This document shows, in pieces, positions 16,851-25,846 of a stretch of DNA of 64,000 nt. The first letter of the stretch is position 1. The number at the start of each line of letters is the position of its first letter. Location of the stretch: contig NZ_CP030034.1 in NCBI RefSeq assembly GCF_006874625.1, positions 3,224,001 through 3,288,000 on the forward strand, given 5' to 3'. Position numbers and translations under genes: made by a program. The stretch is from Bdellovibrio sp. NC01 (GTDB taxonomy: Bacteria > Bdellovibrionota > Bdellovibrionia > Bdellovibrionales > Bdellovibrionaceae). The notes below the pieces were generated by a model that searched no databases, had not been told where the DNA came from, and worked only from the letters and a program-made list of their open reading frames with translations.

Positions 16851-18056
16851 CTATTCTCCCCCGACATTTTCATACACAAAGTTGGCGTCACTGCCGACGA
16901 AAACGCGAGGCACACGCTCCCCGACACTCGTGAGCATTTCCCACGTGATGCTTTTCGCCTTGCCTGCTAATTCTTCAGGCGACAAGAAAGCTCCAGTCGA
17001 GTCGTAACCAAATAAGATGACTTCTTGGTCTTTGAAGTGTGAAAGGTCTTTACCCTTCACTGCATCCGTAACGTCCAACATTAAATAGTCCATACAAATT
17101 GTACCAACAAGTGGCACGCGCACACCGTTGAACAAAGCATAAGCTTGGTTCGACAGCACACGATGATAGCCGTCTGCATACCCTATCGGTACGACAGCAA
17201 TCGTAGAGTCTCTTTGCGCCTTCCAAGTTCCACCGTAAGAAACAACTTCGCCCACTTTTAATTGGCGGAATGTGTTTACGACGGACTTCAAGCTCATCAC
17301 AGGTTTTAAATCGACAAGTTTTGGATCATTCAACGGGTTGTAACCGTAAATCATCAGACCAGGACGAAGACCCCAGTTTTGTAAACGCAGTGGATGCGTT
17401 TTTGAACTGTTGGGATCTTGATTCAACTGCAAAAGACTTAAAATGCCGGCGCTATTTAAAGCGTGGCAGAAAATATCGAAAGGTTTAAAAATTTGCGCAG
17501 CCTGATTGAAGGCACGCAATTGAGTCGCGCTATCACCGTTTTCACTGATGGCATCTTCACCGTTATACAAGTGAGTCACCAAGGCTTTGACACGAATTTT
17601 TTTATTCTGCCATAAACGATCAAAAAGTTTTTGCGCTTCTTCAGGACGGAATCCTAAACGATTCATACCTGTATCAAATTTCAAATGAATACTGACTGCT
17701 GAATCCGCAACCGCTTCAAGATGGTCAAGTTGTTCCCATGTCGTCACAACCGGAGTCATACGGTATTGCAGAATTTTTTCGGCACCTTCGCGATCAAAAC
17801 CACGGAAGACCAAAATTTCTGCTTTCACTCCGAAGTTACGAAGTAAAAGACCTTCTTCAATCAGACAGACACCTAAATGTTTGATTCCAAGAGTTTCAAG
17901 AAAGCGTGCAAGTTGCACGTCGCCGTGACCATAAGCATTTGCTTTCACCATCGGGCACAAGAACGGAGCTTCAGGAAATGACTTCTGCAACACACGAATG
18001 TTGTGTGCCAGATGATCTAAGTTAATTTCCGCGAAGGTTCTTCGAAACATATCCAT
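16851..18056 (-). CDS. alr: Alanine racemase
   Basis: A 401-residue PLP enzyme converting L- to D-alanine for peptidoglycan. The PLP-lysine motif VKANAYGHG is at residues 38-46. The C-terminal beta domain has the catalytic Tyr region VVSYGGTW, the VPIGYADGYHR segment and GTICMDYLMLDVT. No signal peptide is seen, so it is cytosolic. Two ATGs (codons 1 and 3) are possible and neither has a clear ribosome-binding site. It lies 27 bases after the GGDEF-like gene and directly upstream of mlaE, so wall and membrane-lipid functions are co-transcribed. Confidence 0.93.
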   Translation of the reverse strand: MDMFRRTFAEINLDHLAHNIRVLQKSFPEAPFLCPMVKANAYGHGDVQLARFLETLGIKHLGVCLIEEGLLLRNFGVKAEILVFRGFDREGAEKILQYRMTPVVTTWEQLDHLEAVADSAVSIHLKFDTGMNRLGFRPEEAQKLFDRLWQNKKIRVKALVTHLYNGEDAISENGDSATQLRAFNQAAQIFKPFDIFCHALNSAGILSLLQLNQDPNSSKTHPLRLQNWGLRPGLMIYGYNPLNDPKLVDLKPVMSLKSVVNTFRQLKVGEVVSYGGTWKAQRDSTIAVVPIGYADGYHRVLSNQAYALFNGVRVPLVGTICMDYLMLDVTDAVKGKDLSHFKDQEVILFGYDSTGAFLSPEELAGKAKSITWEMLTSVGERVPRVFVGSDANFVYENVGGE

Positions 18057-18083
18057 CTAAAAACTTGCTCTATCCTATTCCGG

Positions 18084-19574
18084 CTATTCCGCCGGGACTT
18101 CAAAATCCGGGCGGTGAGTTTCTGGTGCTTTGTACAAGCAAATCTTATTGCCACCTTTATCAACAATGTGGCTTAAGGCTTTGCTTGCGGATTCATCCAA
18201 TGACTTCGCTGAATCACACAACGAAGGGTATTCACTGATTCCCAAACTAATGGAAACCTTCATACCGTTTTCCATGAAGGATGTCCCCTCAATAATGCGA
18301 CGAAGTCTTTCTGCACGAAGAGCGGCTCCCTTTTTGGAGCAATGAGGCAAAATCATCGCCATCTCATTCGCAGCAGTACGGCAGCTTTGATCGTTGGAAC
18401 GACTTGTCTTAGCAATGACAGTCGCTACTGATTTAAGCAATTCGTCTCTGACCGCTTCACCCAAAGATGATTCGATCTCATAAAAGTCATCCATCGCGAC
18501 TTTTACAACTGAAACCGGTTGCTTCAAACGACGCGCGCGCGAAACTTCATCCGCAAGAATTTTAACATAGTAATTTCGGTTATGAAGTTCTGTAACGAAA
18601 TCTTGGACCTCTAAGGAATCAACTTTTCTTTCCAGCGCCAAATGTGAGTAACACAGCGAGAATAAAGAAAACTCTTCCGTCAGGTGCATTGTCTCGGATT
18701 TTTCTAAGGACCCAGAATAAACGAACACGCCTTCTAGATTTTGAACTGCATACAAAGGCAACGCCTTCGGTGGATTGAAATGAAAAGCCTCGACCAACAT
18801 CCCATTAAAGCGTGCTGGTAAAAGTCCCATCGCAAGCTGAGTTCCCAATTCTTTTGTATCGGGTTGCTCAAGCTGACAGCCTACGCCCTGAATATCGGAG
18901 GCAGGAATTCCATTTGCGTGAGTCGCGACGAAAGAACGAACTGAAGGAAGATATTTGAAAAACACACACATCGTTCCTGAAATATTGTTCAGGAATTTTT
19001 GAATCATGTCTTCTTTGCTTTGGGCCGAACGGTACTGCCCAAGTTTCGTTGAAAAAGCCGCGTTGTCTTTTTCAACTTCCGGCTGATTTTTCATGCTTGT
19101 CACAGCGGCTTTGTGAACTTCTTCCACCTGCTGTTTGCTAGATTGAAGATCGTCAAAAAGCTGTTCGTTTTGATAAGTCAGATACAATTTTTCGCAAGCA
19201 CGATCCACAGACCACACGATACGCGATTCTAATGCCGCTGGTTCATCAGCGATGACATCCACAAAACCGAAATTATTGTACTGAGCCAGAATATCAAACT
19301 GCCCGATTGCGGAAATTGCGATGAAACGAATTTCATCGTTGATACCTTGAACATGAGTTACGAAATCAGAAAGTGAACCACCCAAAGCGGCCGTTGAAAA
19401 CACCAGGATGTGTGGCGGATTTTCTTTCAAACGTGTTTCAAGAGCTTCTGGATCTTGGAAAAAGAACGCATCATAGCCAGCCTGCGAAAGGTACACTTTC
19501 GCAGAAGCCCCCTGATCCACATCTGTGGTGAAGACATAAATCGTAAACTGAGAACTATGATCACGAATGTTCAA
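18084..19574 (-). CDS. REC-like / degenerate GGDEF-domain protein
   Basis: A 496-residue cytosolic protein. Residues about 8-130 resemble a receiver fold (IYVFTTDVDQGASAKVYLSQAGYDAFFF) but without a clear phospho-acceptor Asp. Residues about 180-330 may be a GAF-like domain. The C-terminal part (about 335-480) is a GGDEF domain: DFVTELHNRNYYVKILADE begins it, but the catalytic GGDEF loop reads TAANEMA, so diguanylate cyclase activity is probably lost. Translation starts at TTG (19574) 6 bases after AGAGGA. It is 2 bases from the histidine kinase gene and likely its partner; it may be a c-di-GMP or protein-binding effector. Confidence 0.78.
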   Translation of the reverse strand: MNIRDHSSQFTIYVFTTDVDQGASAKVYLSQAGYDAFFFQDPEALETRLKENPPHILVFSTAALGGSLSDFVTHVQGINDEIRFIAISAIGQFDILAQYNNFGFVDVIADEPAALESRIVWSVDRACEKLYLTYQNEQLFDDLQSSKQQVEEVHKAAVTSMKNQPEVEKDNAAFSTKLGQYRSAQSKEDMIQKFLNNISGTMCVFFKYLPSVRSFVATHANGIPASDIQGVGCQLEQPDTKELGTQLAMGLLPARFNGMLVEAFHFNPPKALPLYAVQNLEGVFVYSGSLEKSETMHLTEEFSLFSLCYSHLALERKVDSLEVQDFVTELHNRNYYVKILADEVSRARRLKQPVSVVKVAMDDFYEIESSLGEAVRDELLKSVATVIAKTSRSNDQSCRTAANEMAMILPHCSKKGAALRAERLRRIIEGTSFMENGMKVSISLGISEYPSLCDSAKSLDESASKALSHIVDKGGNKICLYKAPETHRPDFEVPAE

Positions 19575-19576
19575 AT

Positions 19577-21682
19577 TTAAATCCTCTTTCCAGGACGACG
19601 AATTTCAACTTGGTATGTATCCAATTTTGAAGTGCGTGGTTTTGCCGTCATCGTCGGTGCATTCACGAAATTTACAGGTGTCAATTCATCATCAACCATC
19701 AGATTTGCAGAAGCCCCTGCTGGTGCATTTGCGCCAGCAAGCTCCGCCGTTGCTTCAGCAAATTCTACGACAGGAGTTTTATCATCATTCAAAACATTTT
19801 GCGTTTCAGGAAGTTCTTGCATCGCTGGAAGCTCCAAGAGGTTTTCAATATTCACATCAAGCGGAGAATTCGAAGCTTTCGCCACTTCGGCGGCCGCGGC
19901 TTGCTCTTGAACTTCTTCAAAGTGCGCAACAGCTTCTTCGCGTGCTGGAGATTCTTCTTTCAACTGTGGCAATGTTTGTGCGATCACAACTTCTTCCACT
20001 TCTGGCTCCTCGTGGGCTGGGGCTTTCATTGGGGCAATAGCGGCTTCTGGTTTTTTGAAACGAATTGTTGTTTTCGTTCCTTTGCCGCGCTCTGAATCCA
20101 CTGTCACTTCGGCGTTGTGTTCTTTCAAAACACCAAACGCCACGGAAAGACCCAAGCCCATGTGATTATGGAAAGAGCGTGTCGTGAAGAACGGATCGAA
20201 AATCTTTTGCAGATTTTGTGGTTCAATTCCTTCACCACAGTCTTCAACTGACAACGTCACAAACGTATCGTCTTCTGCCAAATCGATTTTGATTTCTTTC
20301 TTCGGCATTCTTTCCATCGCTTCTACGCTGTTCGTAAGAATGTTTTCGAAAGCTTTGGCCAGGGCTTCAATATGCAAATCGATAGGAGCAGTCTCTGCAA
20401 AGTTGCGAGTGATTTTGACACCTTTGCTGACGAACATGGGATCAAGATTTTTAAGTGCACGAGAAAGTGGACCTTCTACTTTCGTAGAATTTTTATCCAT
20501 GATCTCTTCACCCGCATAACCCAACAATTTATCAAGCACATCGCGAGCAGCACGCGTTTCGCGTAAGATCGAATCAGTGCTTGACGTCACTTCGCTGTCA
20601 GATGCTTTTGCTAGGATCATTTGCGAATAACCTAAGATCGAAGTCAAAGGCCCGCGCATTTCATGCGCTAATGCCGAAGCCACACGCATTGACGTTTGTA
20701 CTTTTTCTTTTTGTGTTGCTTCGGGGTCAATCGTCACCGTTTTTTCAACCGGCACAGTTGCAGGCGCTTTCATTTTTGCGGCTTGCAATTGTTCTTCAAG
20801 ACTTTCGATTTCTTTTTCAGCCGGCGATACAACCAACAAGATGCCAGCAATACCAACCATCACCAGACCACAACCCATCAACAAGAACTGCCACCACAAG
20901 CCCGTGCGACCCTTCATTGTTTCCGCCAGAGGTGCTGAGCTGATTACCAACAAGTTACTGCCAGGCACTTGTTCAAACATGCCGTAAAGTTCTTGGCCGT
21001 TTGCTAATTTGAAAGTTCCGCCACCGTGGCTTGCAGAACTTTTTTGTGCTTCTTTGAAAAACGGATCATCGCGCATCACTGTGCCCAAGTATTCAGGAAC
21101 AGAGTGACCCACTGTCAAACCTGTCGACGTCACGATTGAAAACGAACTCAATGAACCACGTTGGGCATCGATCAATGATTGAAAAATTTCGCCGTTGCCA
21201 ATAAGTGCGTAGGCTTTGTTGCCTTCCAGATAAACCAACGCCACATAACGACCGCGGTTATTGTCTTGGAATGGTTTTACGAAATAGCGCAAATCATTTG
21301 TGCGATCCGTGATTTTACCAAGAGCGGATTTAACGAACTCTTTTGTCCAGTTGGCTGCTTTAGAATTTTCTTTCGTTAATAAATTTTGTGGTTCGAACTC
21401 ACCGTTTGTAACAAGAAAAGAACCTGCGGCGTAGTACGGCGCCACTGAAGTCCAATTGAATTTGTCTTTATGGAAATTTTCAGCGTTGAATGTTGAAACG
21501 ACTCTTTGCAGAGATTTTAGTTCCGTGCTTAAAGCATTGTTCATGGAACCAAGTTGCGTTCGTGTTTGTGCTTCAACCCAGCTCATGCGATCGCTGTAAA
21601 CGAAGCTGTCTGTACGCCACAAGACCGCGCCAATAAAAATGGCAGCGACTGCGATCAAGACTGCGAGAAGTTTTACTTTCAT
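19577..21682 (-). CDS. Membrane sensor histidine kinase with long C-terminal tail
   Basis: A 701-residue kinase. TM1 (residues 4-22), a periplasmic sensing region of about 240 residues, TM2 near 268-290, a coiled coil, then HisKA with the phospho-His in ALAHEMRGPLTSILGYSQ near residue 340. The HATPase domain has the N box (NILTNSVEAME), G1 DCGEGI and GLGLSVAFGVL. After about residue 545 a 150-residue Ala/Glu/Pro-rich tail ends in a basic segment; it has no obvious receiver domain and is probably a docking or disordered region. First gene of the operon with the degenerate GGDEF protein. Confidence 0.9.
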   Translation of the reverse strand: MKVKLLAVLIAVAAIFIGAVLWRTDSFVYSDRMSWVEAQTRTQLGSMNNALSTELKSLQRVVSTFNAENFHKDKFNWTSVAPYYAAGSFLVTNGEFEPQNLLTKENSKAANWTKEFVKSALGKITDRTNDLRYFVKPFQDNNRGRYVALVYLEGNKAYALIGNGEIFQSLIDAQRGSLSSFSIVTSTGLTVGHSVPEYLGTVMRDDPFFKEAQKSSASHGGGTFKLANGQELYGMFEQVPGSNLLVISSAPLAETMKGRTGLWWQFLLMGCGLVMVGIAGILLVVSPAEKEIESLEEQLQAAKMKAPATVPVEKTVTIDPEATQKEKVQTSMRVASALAHEMRGPLTSILGYSQMILAKASDSEVTSSTDSILRETRAARDVLDKLLGYAGEEIMDKNSTKVEGPLSRALKNLDPMFVSKGVKITRNFAETAPIDLHIEALAKAFENILTNSVEAMERMPKKEIKIDLAEDDTFVTLSVEDCGEGIEPQNLQKIFDPFFTTRSFHNHMGLGLSVAFGVLKEHNAEVTVDSERGKGTKTTIRFKKPEAAIAPMKAPAHEEPEVEEVVIAQTLPQLKEESPAREEAVAHFEEVQEQAAAAEVAKASNSPLDVNIENLLELPAMQELPETQNVLNDDKTPVVEFAEATAELAGANAPAGASANLMVDDELTPVNFVNAPTMTAKPRTSKLDTYQVEIRRPGKRI

Positions 21683-21741
21683 CGAGGCTGTTCCTTCCTA
21701 AACATTGCCACACCATATTCCCTGTGTGAGCCTTTGATTTT

Positions 21742-21771
21742 ATTGTAGTTTTAGAAACTGGTAAGAATCAA
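21742..21771 (-). promoter_or_regulatory. Sigma-70-type promoter of the kinase-alr-mla operon
   Basis: On the minus strand, -35 TTGATT (21771-21766), an 18-base spacer and -10 TACAAT (21747-21742). The implied leader is about 50 bases with a GGAAGGA ribosome-binding site. This may drive the whole 12-kb array down to the Mpo1-like gene. Confidence 0.5.
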
Positions 21772-21821
21772 GCAAGACTACCTTTGCCAAACAGATTTAA
21801 AGGGCGTAAACACTAGGAATT

Positions 21822-23435
21822 ATGAGTACTCACCGCTGCGACGTTTTGATCATTGGTTCTGGCACTGCCGGACTTGCTCTCGCTCTGAAAATGGCTCCAC
21901 TTGGAAAAGTCATTGTTCTTGCTAAAGAGAAAATCACAGATAGCAATTCCGAGATGTCCCAAGGGGGCATTGCTGCCGTTATGTCGGATCAAGACAGCTA
22001 TGACTCTCACGTCCAGGATACTTTGGTTGCCGGAGCGGGTCTGTGCCACGAAACTGTGGTGCGCGATTATGTTAATCAAGCCCCTGATCGCATTCAGGAT
22101 TTGATAAACTGGGGTGTTCATTTTGACCTTCGCAAAAAAGGTGGCGAAGAGACTGACGAAGTTGATTTGACGCGCGAAGGCGGGCATAGCTTCCGTCGCA
22201 TCTTACACTTCGAAGATCAGACAGGTTTAGAAATCCATCGCAAACTTTTGGCGCGCGTGCGTGAAAATTCCAACATCACTTTGATGGATCACTTCAATGC
22301 GGTCGACTTGATCGTGAATAAAGAAGTCGATCCTTCAGATATGACTCCAACAACTTGCGTGGGTTGCTATGCTCTTCAGACCGAAACCGGCGCAGTGCAC
22401 ACTTTTGTGGCAAAAGCGACGGTTCTTGCGACAGGCGGAGCCGGCAAGGTTTATCTATACACTTCCAACTGGAGTGGCGCGACTGGCGACGGCATTGCGA
22501 TGGCTTACCGTGTGGGCGCACGAATCGCGAATTTAGAATTCATGCAATTCCACCCGACTTGCCTTTATCACAAAGACTCTCGCAACTTTTTGATTTCGGA
22601 AGCCTTGCGCGGAGAAGGCGGCGAACTTATCAACGCCAAAGGTGAAGCTTTCATGAAAAAGTATCACCCACTTGGTTCGCTTGCTCCACGTGATATAGTA
22701 GCCCGTTCCATCGATAAAGAGATGAAGCGTGCAGGTTCTGAATGCGTGTACTTAGACATGACAAAACTTGATGCCGAATTCCTTCGCCATCGCTTCCCGA
22801 CAATTTACAACACGTGTTTGCAATTCGGGATTGATATCACCAAACAACCCATCCCCGTTGTCCCAGCAGCACACTACTTATGCGGTGGCGTTGTCACGGA
22901 TGCGAATGGTCGCACCGATGTTCCGGGCTTGTGGGCAATTGGCGAAACTGCTTGCACAGGTCTGCACGGAGCAAATCGCCTGGCTTCAAATTCTTTACTT
23001 GAATGCCTGACGACAGCTCATAACTGTGCTGAGCAATTAAGTATCAATTGGAATTCTTTAAAAGTGACACAAAAAGAACCTAAGCCGTGGTCGCATCCCG
23101 AAGAATCGAATGATGACGAAATGATCGTTATCACTGCGATGTGGGAAGAGATTCGCCGTTTGATGTGGAACTATATGGGGATTGTCCGCTCTAACAAACG
23201 TCTAGAACGCGCCCAGCACCGTCTGAAAAACATCTTGGAAGAAGTGAAAGAGTACTACTCCAACATGAAAATGCACTCGGACATTTTAGAACTCCGTAAT
23301 ATCGCGATCGTCGCGGATCTATCGGTAGAGTGTGCGCTTCGCCGTAAAGAATCACGCGGCATCCATTACAACATCGACTTTCCCGATAAAGAACCAGTAC
23401 CCCAAGACACTATTGTCGTTCGCGGCTTGATCTAG
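21822..23435 (+). CDS. nadB: L-aspartate oxidase
   Basis: A 537-residue FAD enzyme oxidising L-aspartate to iminoaspartate, the first step of de novo NAD synthesis. The FAD-binding GSGTAGLALAL is at residues 12-22, EMSQGGIAAVMS follows, and the active-site and C-terminal FAD motifs (MQFHPTCLY, GEGGELIN, GLHGANRLASNSLLE) are intact. The C-terminal helical domain is complete. It is not linked to nadA or nadC here, but nadK is at 55 kb. The start has only a short AGGA four bases upstream. Confidence 0.93.
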   Translation: MSTHRCDVLIIGSGTAGLALALKMAPLGKVIVLAKEKITDSNSEMSQGGIAAVMSDQDSYDSHVQDTLVAGAGLCHETVVRDYVNQAPDRIQDLINWGVHFDLRKKGGEETDEVDLTREGGHSFRRILHFEDQTGLEIHRKLLARVRENSNITLMDHFNAVDLIVNKEVDPSDMTPTTCVGCYALQTETGAVHTFVAKATVLATGGAGKVYLYTSNWSGATGDGIAMAYRVGARIANLEFMQFHPTCLYHKDSRNFLISEALRGEGGELINAKGEAFMKKYHPLGSLAPRDIVARSIDKEMKRAGSECVYLDMTKLDAEFLRHRFPTIYNTCLQFGIDITKQPIPVVPAAHYLCGGVVTDANGRTDVPGLWAIGETACTGLHGANRLASNSLLECLTTAHNCAEQLSINWNSLKVTQKEPKPWSHPEESNDDEMIVITAMWEEIRRLMWNYMGIVRSNKRLERAQHRLKNILEEVKEYYSNMKMHSDILELRNIAIVADLSVECALRRKESRGIHYNIDFPDKEPVPQDTIVVRGLI

Positions 23436-23461
23436 TCCGTTTTTGACGGCAATCTATTCGC

Positions 23462-24313
23462 ATGTACAACAGATCAGAAGGTTTTTTTAACGGTTACGAT
23501 GGCATGAAGCTGTTCTTTCAAGTTTGGAACAATCCAAACGCGAAAGGCACAATCATCATTACTCACGGACATGGTGAACACTCTGGCAGCTATCACCGCG
23601 TTGTTGATGCATTCAAAAACGATTCATGGACTTTTTACGGTTGGGATCTTCGTGGTCACGGTCGCTCAGAAGGTCGCCGTGGTTTTGCAAATTCATTTTC
23701 TGAATATTGCGATGACTACAAAATCTTTTTGGACATGGTTCTTAAAGATGAAAAAGTTAAAAACGGTCCTGTGATTTTGTTGTGTCACTCAATGGGTGCA
23801 TTGATTGAACTTCGCACTTTGATTAGAAATCCAGATTTAAAATACACAGGCATCGTCGTTAGCTCCCCACTCTTGGGTCTTGCGATGGAAGTTCCCGCGA
23901 TCAAAGCCAAAGCGGCAGGCGTGTTGAACAAACTTCTTCCGCAACTGACTCTTGGCAACGAAATCAACAATAACATGCTGACAAGCGATCGCGACGTGAT
24001 CAGAGAATTCGAACAAGATTCTTTGCGCCACACACGCATGTCTTCAGGCGTGTTCTTAGGCATGATGGAATCTTGGGATTATGTTCGCCCCCGCGCGAAT
24101 GAACTCAAGAAACCAGCGTTGTTCCTTTTGCCAGAGCACGATCCAGTATGCAGTACGCCTCATGCCAAAGAGTTCTATGACCACTTGGGCAGCTCACGAA
24201 AAGAAATTTACATTTACCCGAATGCAAAACATGAAGTCTTCAACGACGTGATGAGATCTTCTGTATTTGCCGATTTGAAAAAGTACCTAGACAGTTTTGT
24301 GGAGTCTAAATAA
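23462..24313 (+). CDS. Alpha/beta hydrolase, lysophospholipase / monoacylglycerol lipase type
   Basis: A 283-residue cytosolic hydrolase. It has the MGL-type oxyanion region ITHGHGEHSGSYH, WDLRGHGRSEG, the nucleophile elbow CHSMGAL (Ser near residue 110), acid EHDPVCS and base AKHEVFND. The family cleaves monoacylglycerols or lysophospholipids. The first ATG has no recognisable ribosome-binding site, but it gives the family's usual N-terminus. The stop overlaps the following lipoprotein gene by one base (TAATG). Confidence 0.85.
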   Translation: MYNRSEGFFNGYDGMKLFFQVWNNPNAKGTIIITHGHGEHSGSYHRVVDAFKNDSWTFYGWDLRGHGRSEGRRGFANSFSEYCDDYKIFLDMVLKDEKVKNGPVILLCHSMGALIELRTLIRNPDLKYTGIVVSSPLLGLAMEVPAIKAKAAGVLNKLLPQLTLGNEINNNMLTSDRDVIREFEQDSLRHTRMSSGVFLGMMESWDYVRPRANELKKPALFLLPEHDPVCSTPHAKEFYDHLGSSRKEIYIYPNAKHEVFNDVMRSSVFADLKKYLDSFVESK

Positions 24314-24906
24314 TGAGATACCTTGCAGCTCTTTTACTACTTACTCTTTCAGCGTGCGCTACTTACGAAGTGACTCCTGCAGGCCGTGCGATTTTAACTG
24401 AAAATCAGTATTTTGAAATCGTTGACCAAAATTCCGATCAAGTGACTCGTTATTCTGGCTTGTACAATCTTTTAGACGTGCAAGGCACAGCTTTGACTTC
24501 AAAAGTTTTGCTGGCACAAATGGACCAGCTGACACGCATCTATCAATGGGACGAGAATAAGTTCAAAGAAGAAAAAGCTAAGAATGAAGGCCGTGTAAAC
24601 AAAGAAGCTGAATTCTTCTTAGCCTTCTATACTCCAGAGCGTAAATCAGACGATCTTAACAAACCCAACACGCAATGGAGAATCTTCCTTGATGTTGATG
24701 GTAAACGCTACGACGGCAAGATCACAAAGATCAAAATCGCATTTCCTGAATTGGTAAGCTTATATCCGTCATTTAACCGCTTCTATACGCCGTACTCTGT
24801 GGTATTTAACGTACCGATGAGATTGGTGGAAAATAAGCCAATGAAAATGACTATCACAGGCTCTGTGGGTTCAGCTGTTTTGAATTTCCCGAAATTGGCT
24901 AACTAG
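24313..24906 (+). CDS. Lipoprotein of unknown function
   Basis: A 197-residue lipoprotein with lipobox LSAC at about residues 12-15 (MRYLAALLLLTLSAC). The mature part is a mixed alpha/beta domain with the strand pairs WRIFLDVDGKRYDG and YSVVFNVPMRLVENKPMKMTITG, consistent with a beta-sandwich. No family is recognised. It overlaps the lipase-like gene by one base, so the two proteins are probably made together. It ends four bases from the convergent solute-binding protein gene, with no room for a terminator. Confidence 0.72.
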   Translation: MRYLAALLLLTLSACATYEVTPAGRAILTENQYFEIVDQNSDQVTRYSGLYNLLDVQGTALTSKVLLAQMDQLTRIYQWDENKFKEEKAKNEGRVNKEAEFFLAFYTPERKSDDLNKPNTQWRIFLDVDGKRYDGKITKIKIAFPELVSLYPSFNRFYTPYSVVFNVPMRLVENKPMKMTITGSVGSAVLNFPKLAN

Positions 24907-24910
24907 ATTC

Positions 24911-25696
24911 TTACTTAAGACGGCGTTTCGCTTCATCTTCGCTCATATATTTGCGAAAGATCTGATAAAGCGTGCCGTCTTTTTTCATGTCTTCAATCGT
25001 TTCGCGAAGCTTACGATCATCATCACTCAACATACGACGTTTCGAAGTGTAAAAGCCTACTTCTGTTGGCAGGCCTTCATCACTGATTTGCACGACTTTA
25101 TCTTCTAATTTAAATTTCTTCACATAATAGTCAGCAACAAGTGCCGTGAAAAATCCCGCCTGCACTCTGCCCTGCTGAAACAAACGGAAAGATCCCTCTG
25201 GTTGAGGTGTCCCGATCAAGCGACCACCGACCACCATTTTGTTTTCATCCACACCAATTACCGAAAGCTTTGCTCCAATCATATGTACGAACTTAATTTT
25301 GTCATCGTTCACGTAATCGGAAATTTTCTTATTCGCAGCCCATACGGATTTTGAAACGAGCAGTACTCGAGAACTTTTATAAACAGGAATAAAAGTGCCA
25401 TTGGCTTCGAATTCAGGAGTTTTAGGAACCAGCGCCACGATGTCGGAATGCCCCCGCTTCAGCTCATCGATTGAAGCTGGTCGTGAGACTTCATTTTCCA
25501 TGAAAGGACAACGAGTTCTGAGCGAAATCTCGGAAACAATGTCGTGGGCAAGACCACGCAGCTTACCGTTTTCACGGTAAGCTAAAGGCGCATAGTCATT
25601 CACACTTACTACGTATTTTCTTTGGCAGTTGGGTGAATCATCAGTACGCGCCCATAACATCGCTACAGATAACAGGGCTAAAACCAAAAACTTCAT
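24911..25696 (-). CDS. Periplasmic solute-binding protein, family 3 (amino-acid type)
   Basis: A 261-residue secreted protein. The signal peptide is residues 1-16 (cleavage near LWARTDD). The mature part has the SBP_bac_3 layout: VVSVNDYAPLAYRENGKLRGLAHDIV, then LKRGHSDIVALVPKTPE, and a C-terminal lobe ending in LRETIEDMKKDGTLYQIFRKYM. No permease or ATPase gene is near, so it may be an orphan binding protein or a sensor partner. The two cysteines (NCQRK, RCPF) may form a disulfide. A TAGAAT box lies 6 bases before the ATG and the nearest GAGGAG is far upstream, suggesting a leaderless message. Confidence 0.83.
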   Translation of the reverse strand: MKFLVLALLSVAMLWARTDDSPNCQRKYVVSVNDYAPLAYRENGKLRGLAHDIVSEISLRTRCPFMENEVSRPASIDELKRGHSDIVALVPKTPEFEANGTFIPVYKSSRVLLVSKSVWAANKKISDYVNDDKIKFVHMIGAKLSVIGVDENKMVVGGRLIGTPQPEGSFRLFQQGRVQAGFFTALVADYYVKKFKLEDKVVQISDEGLPTEVGFYTSKRRMLSDDDRKLRETIEDMKKDGTLYQIFRKYMSEDEAKRRLK

Positions 25697-25702
25697 AGAG
25701 TT

Positions 25703-25708
25703 ATTCTA
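25703..25708 (-). promoter_or_regulatory. -10 box for a leaderless solute-binding protein mRNA
   Basis: TAGAAT on the minus strand ends 6 bases before the ATG (25696), so transcription should start at or next to the start codon. The -35 region is weak. Confidence 0.4.
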
Positions 25709-25846
25709 GGGACTCCTCTTTAGAAAAGCTTGTGAATCTACAGATGATTACAAGGATATAAAGTTGGGTCCTGAAATTAGTTTATTTCAAAATCTAATTC
25801 ATGATTTTTCTAACATTTGCAGGAAGGATTTTTACCGCGGCAAAAC

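Noticed and set aside
23443-23466. TTGACG as -35 for the lipase-like hydrolase
   Set aside because: The -10 at the right distance would fall inside the coding sequence and no TANNNT sequence is present.
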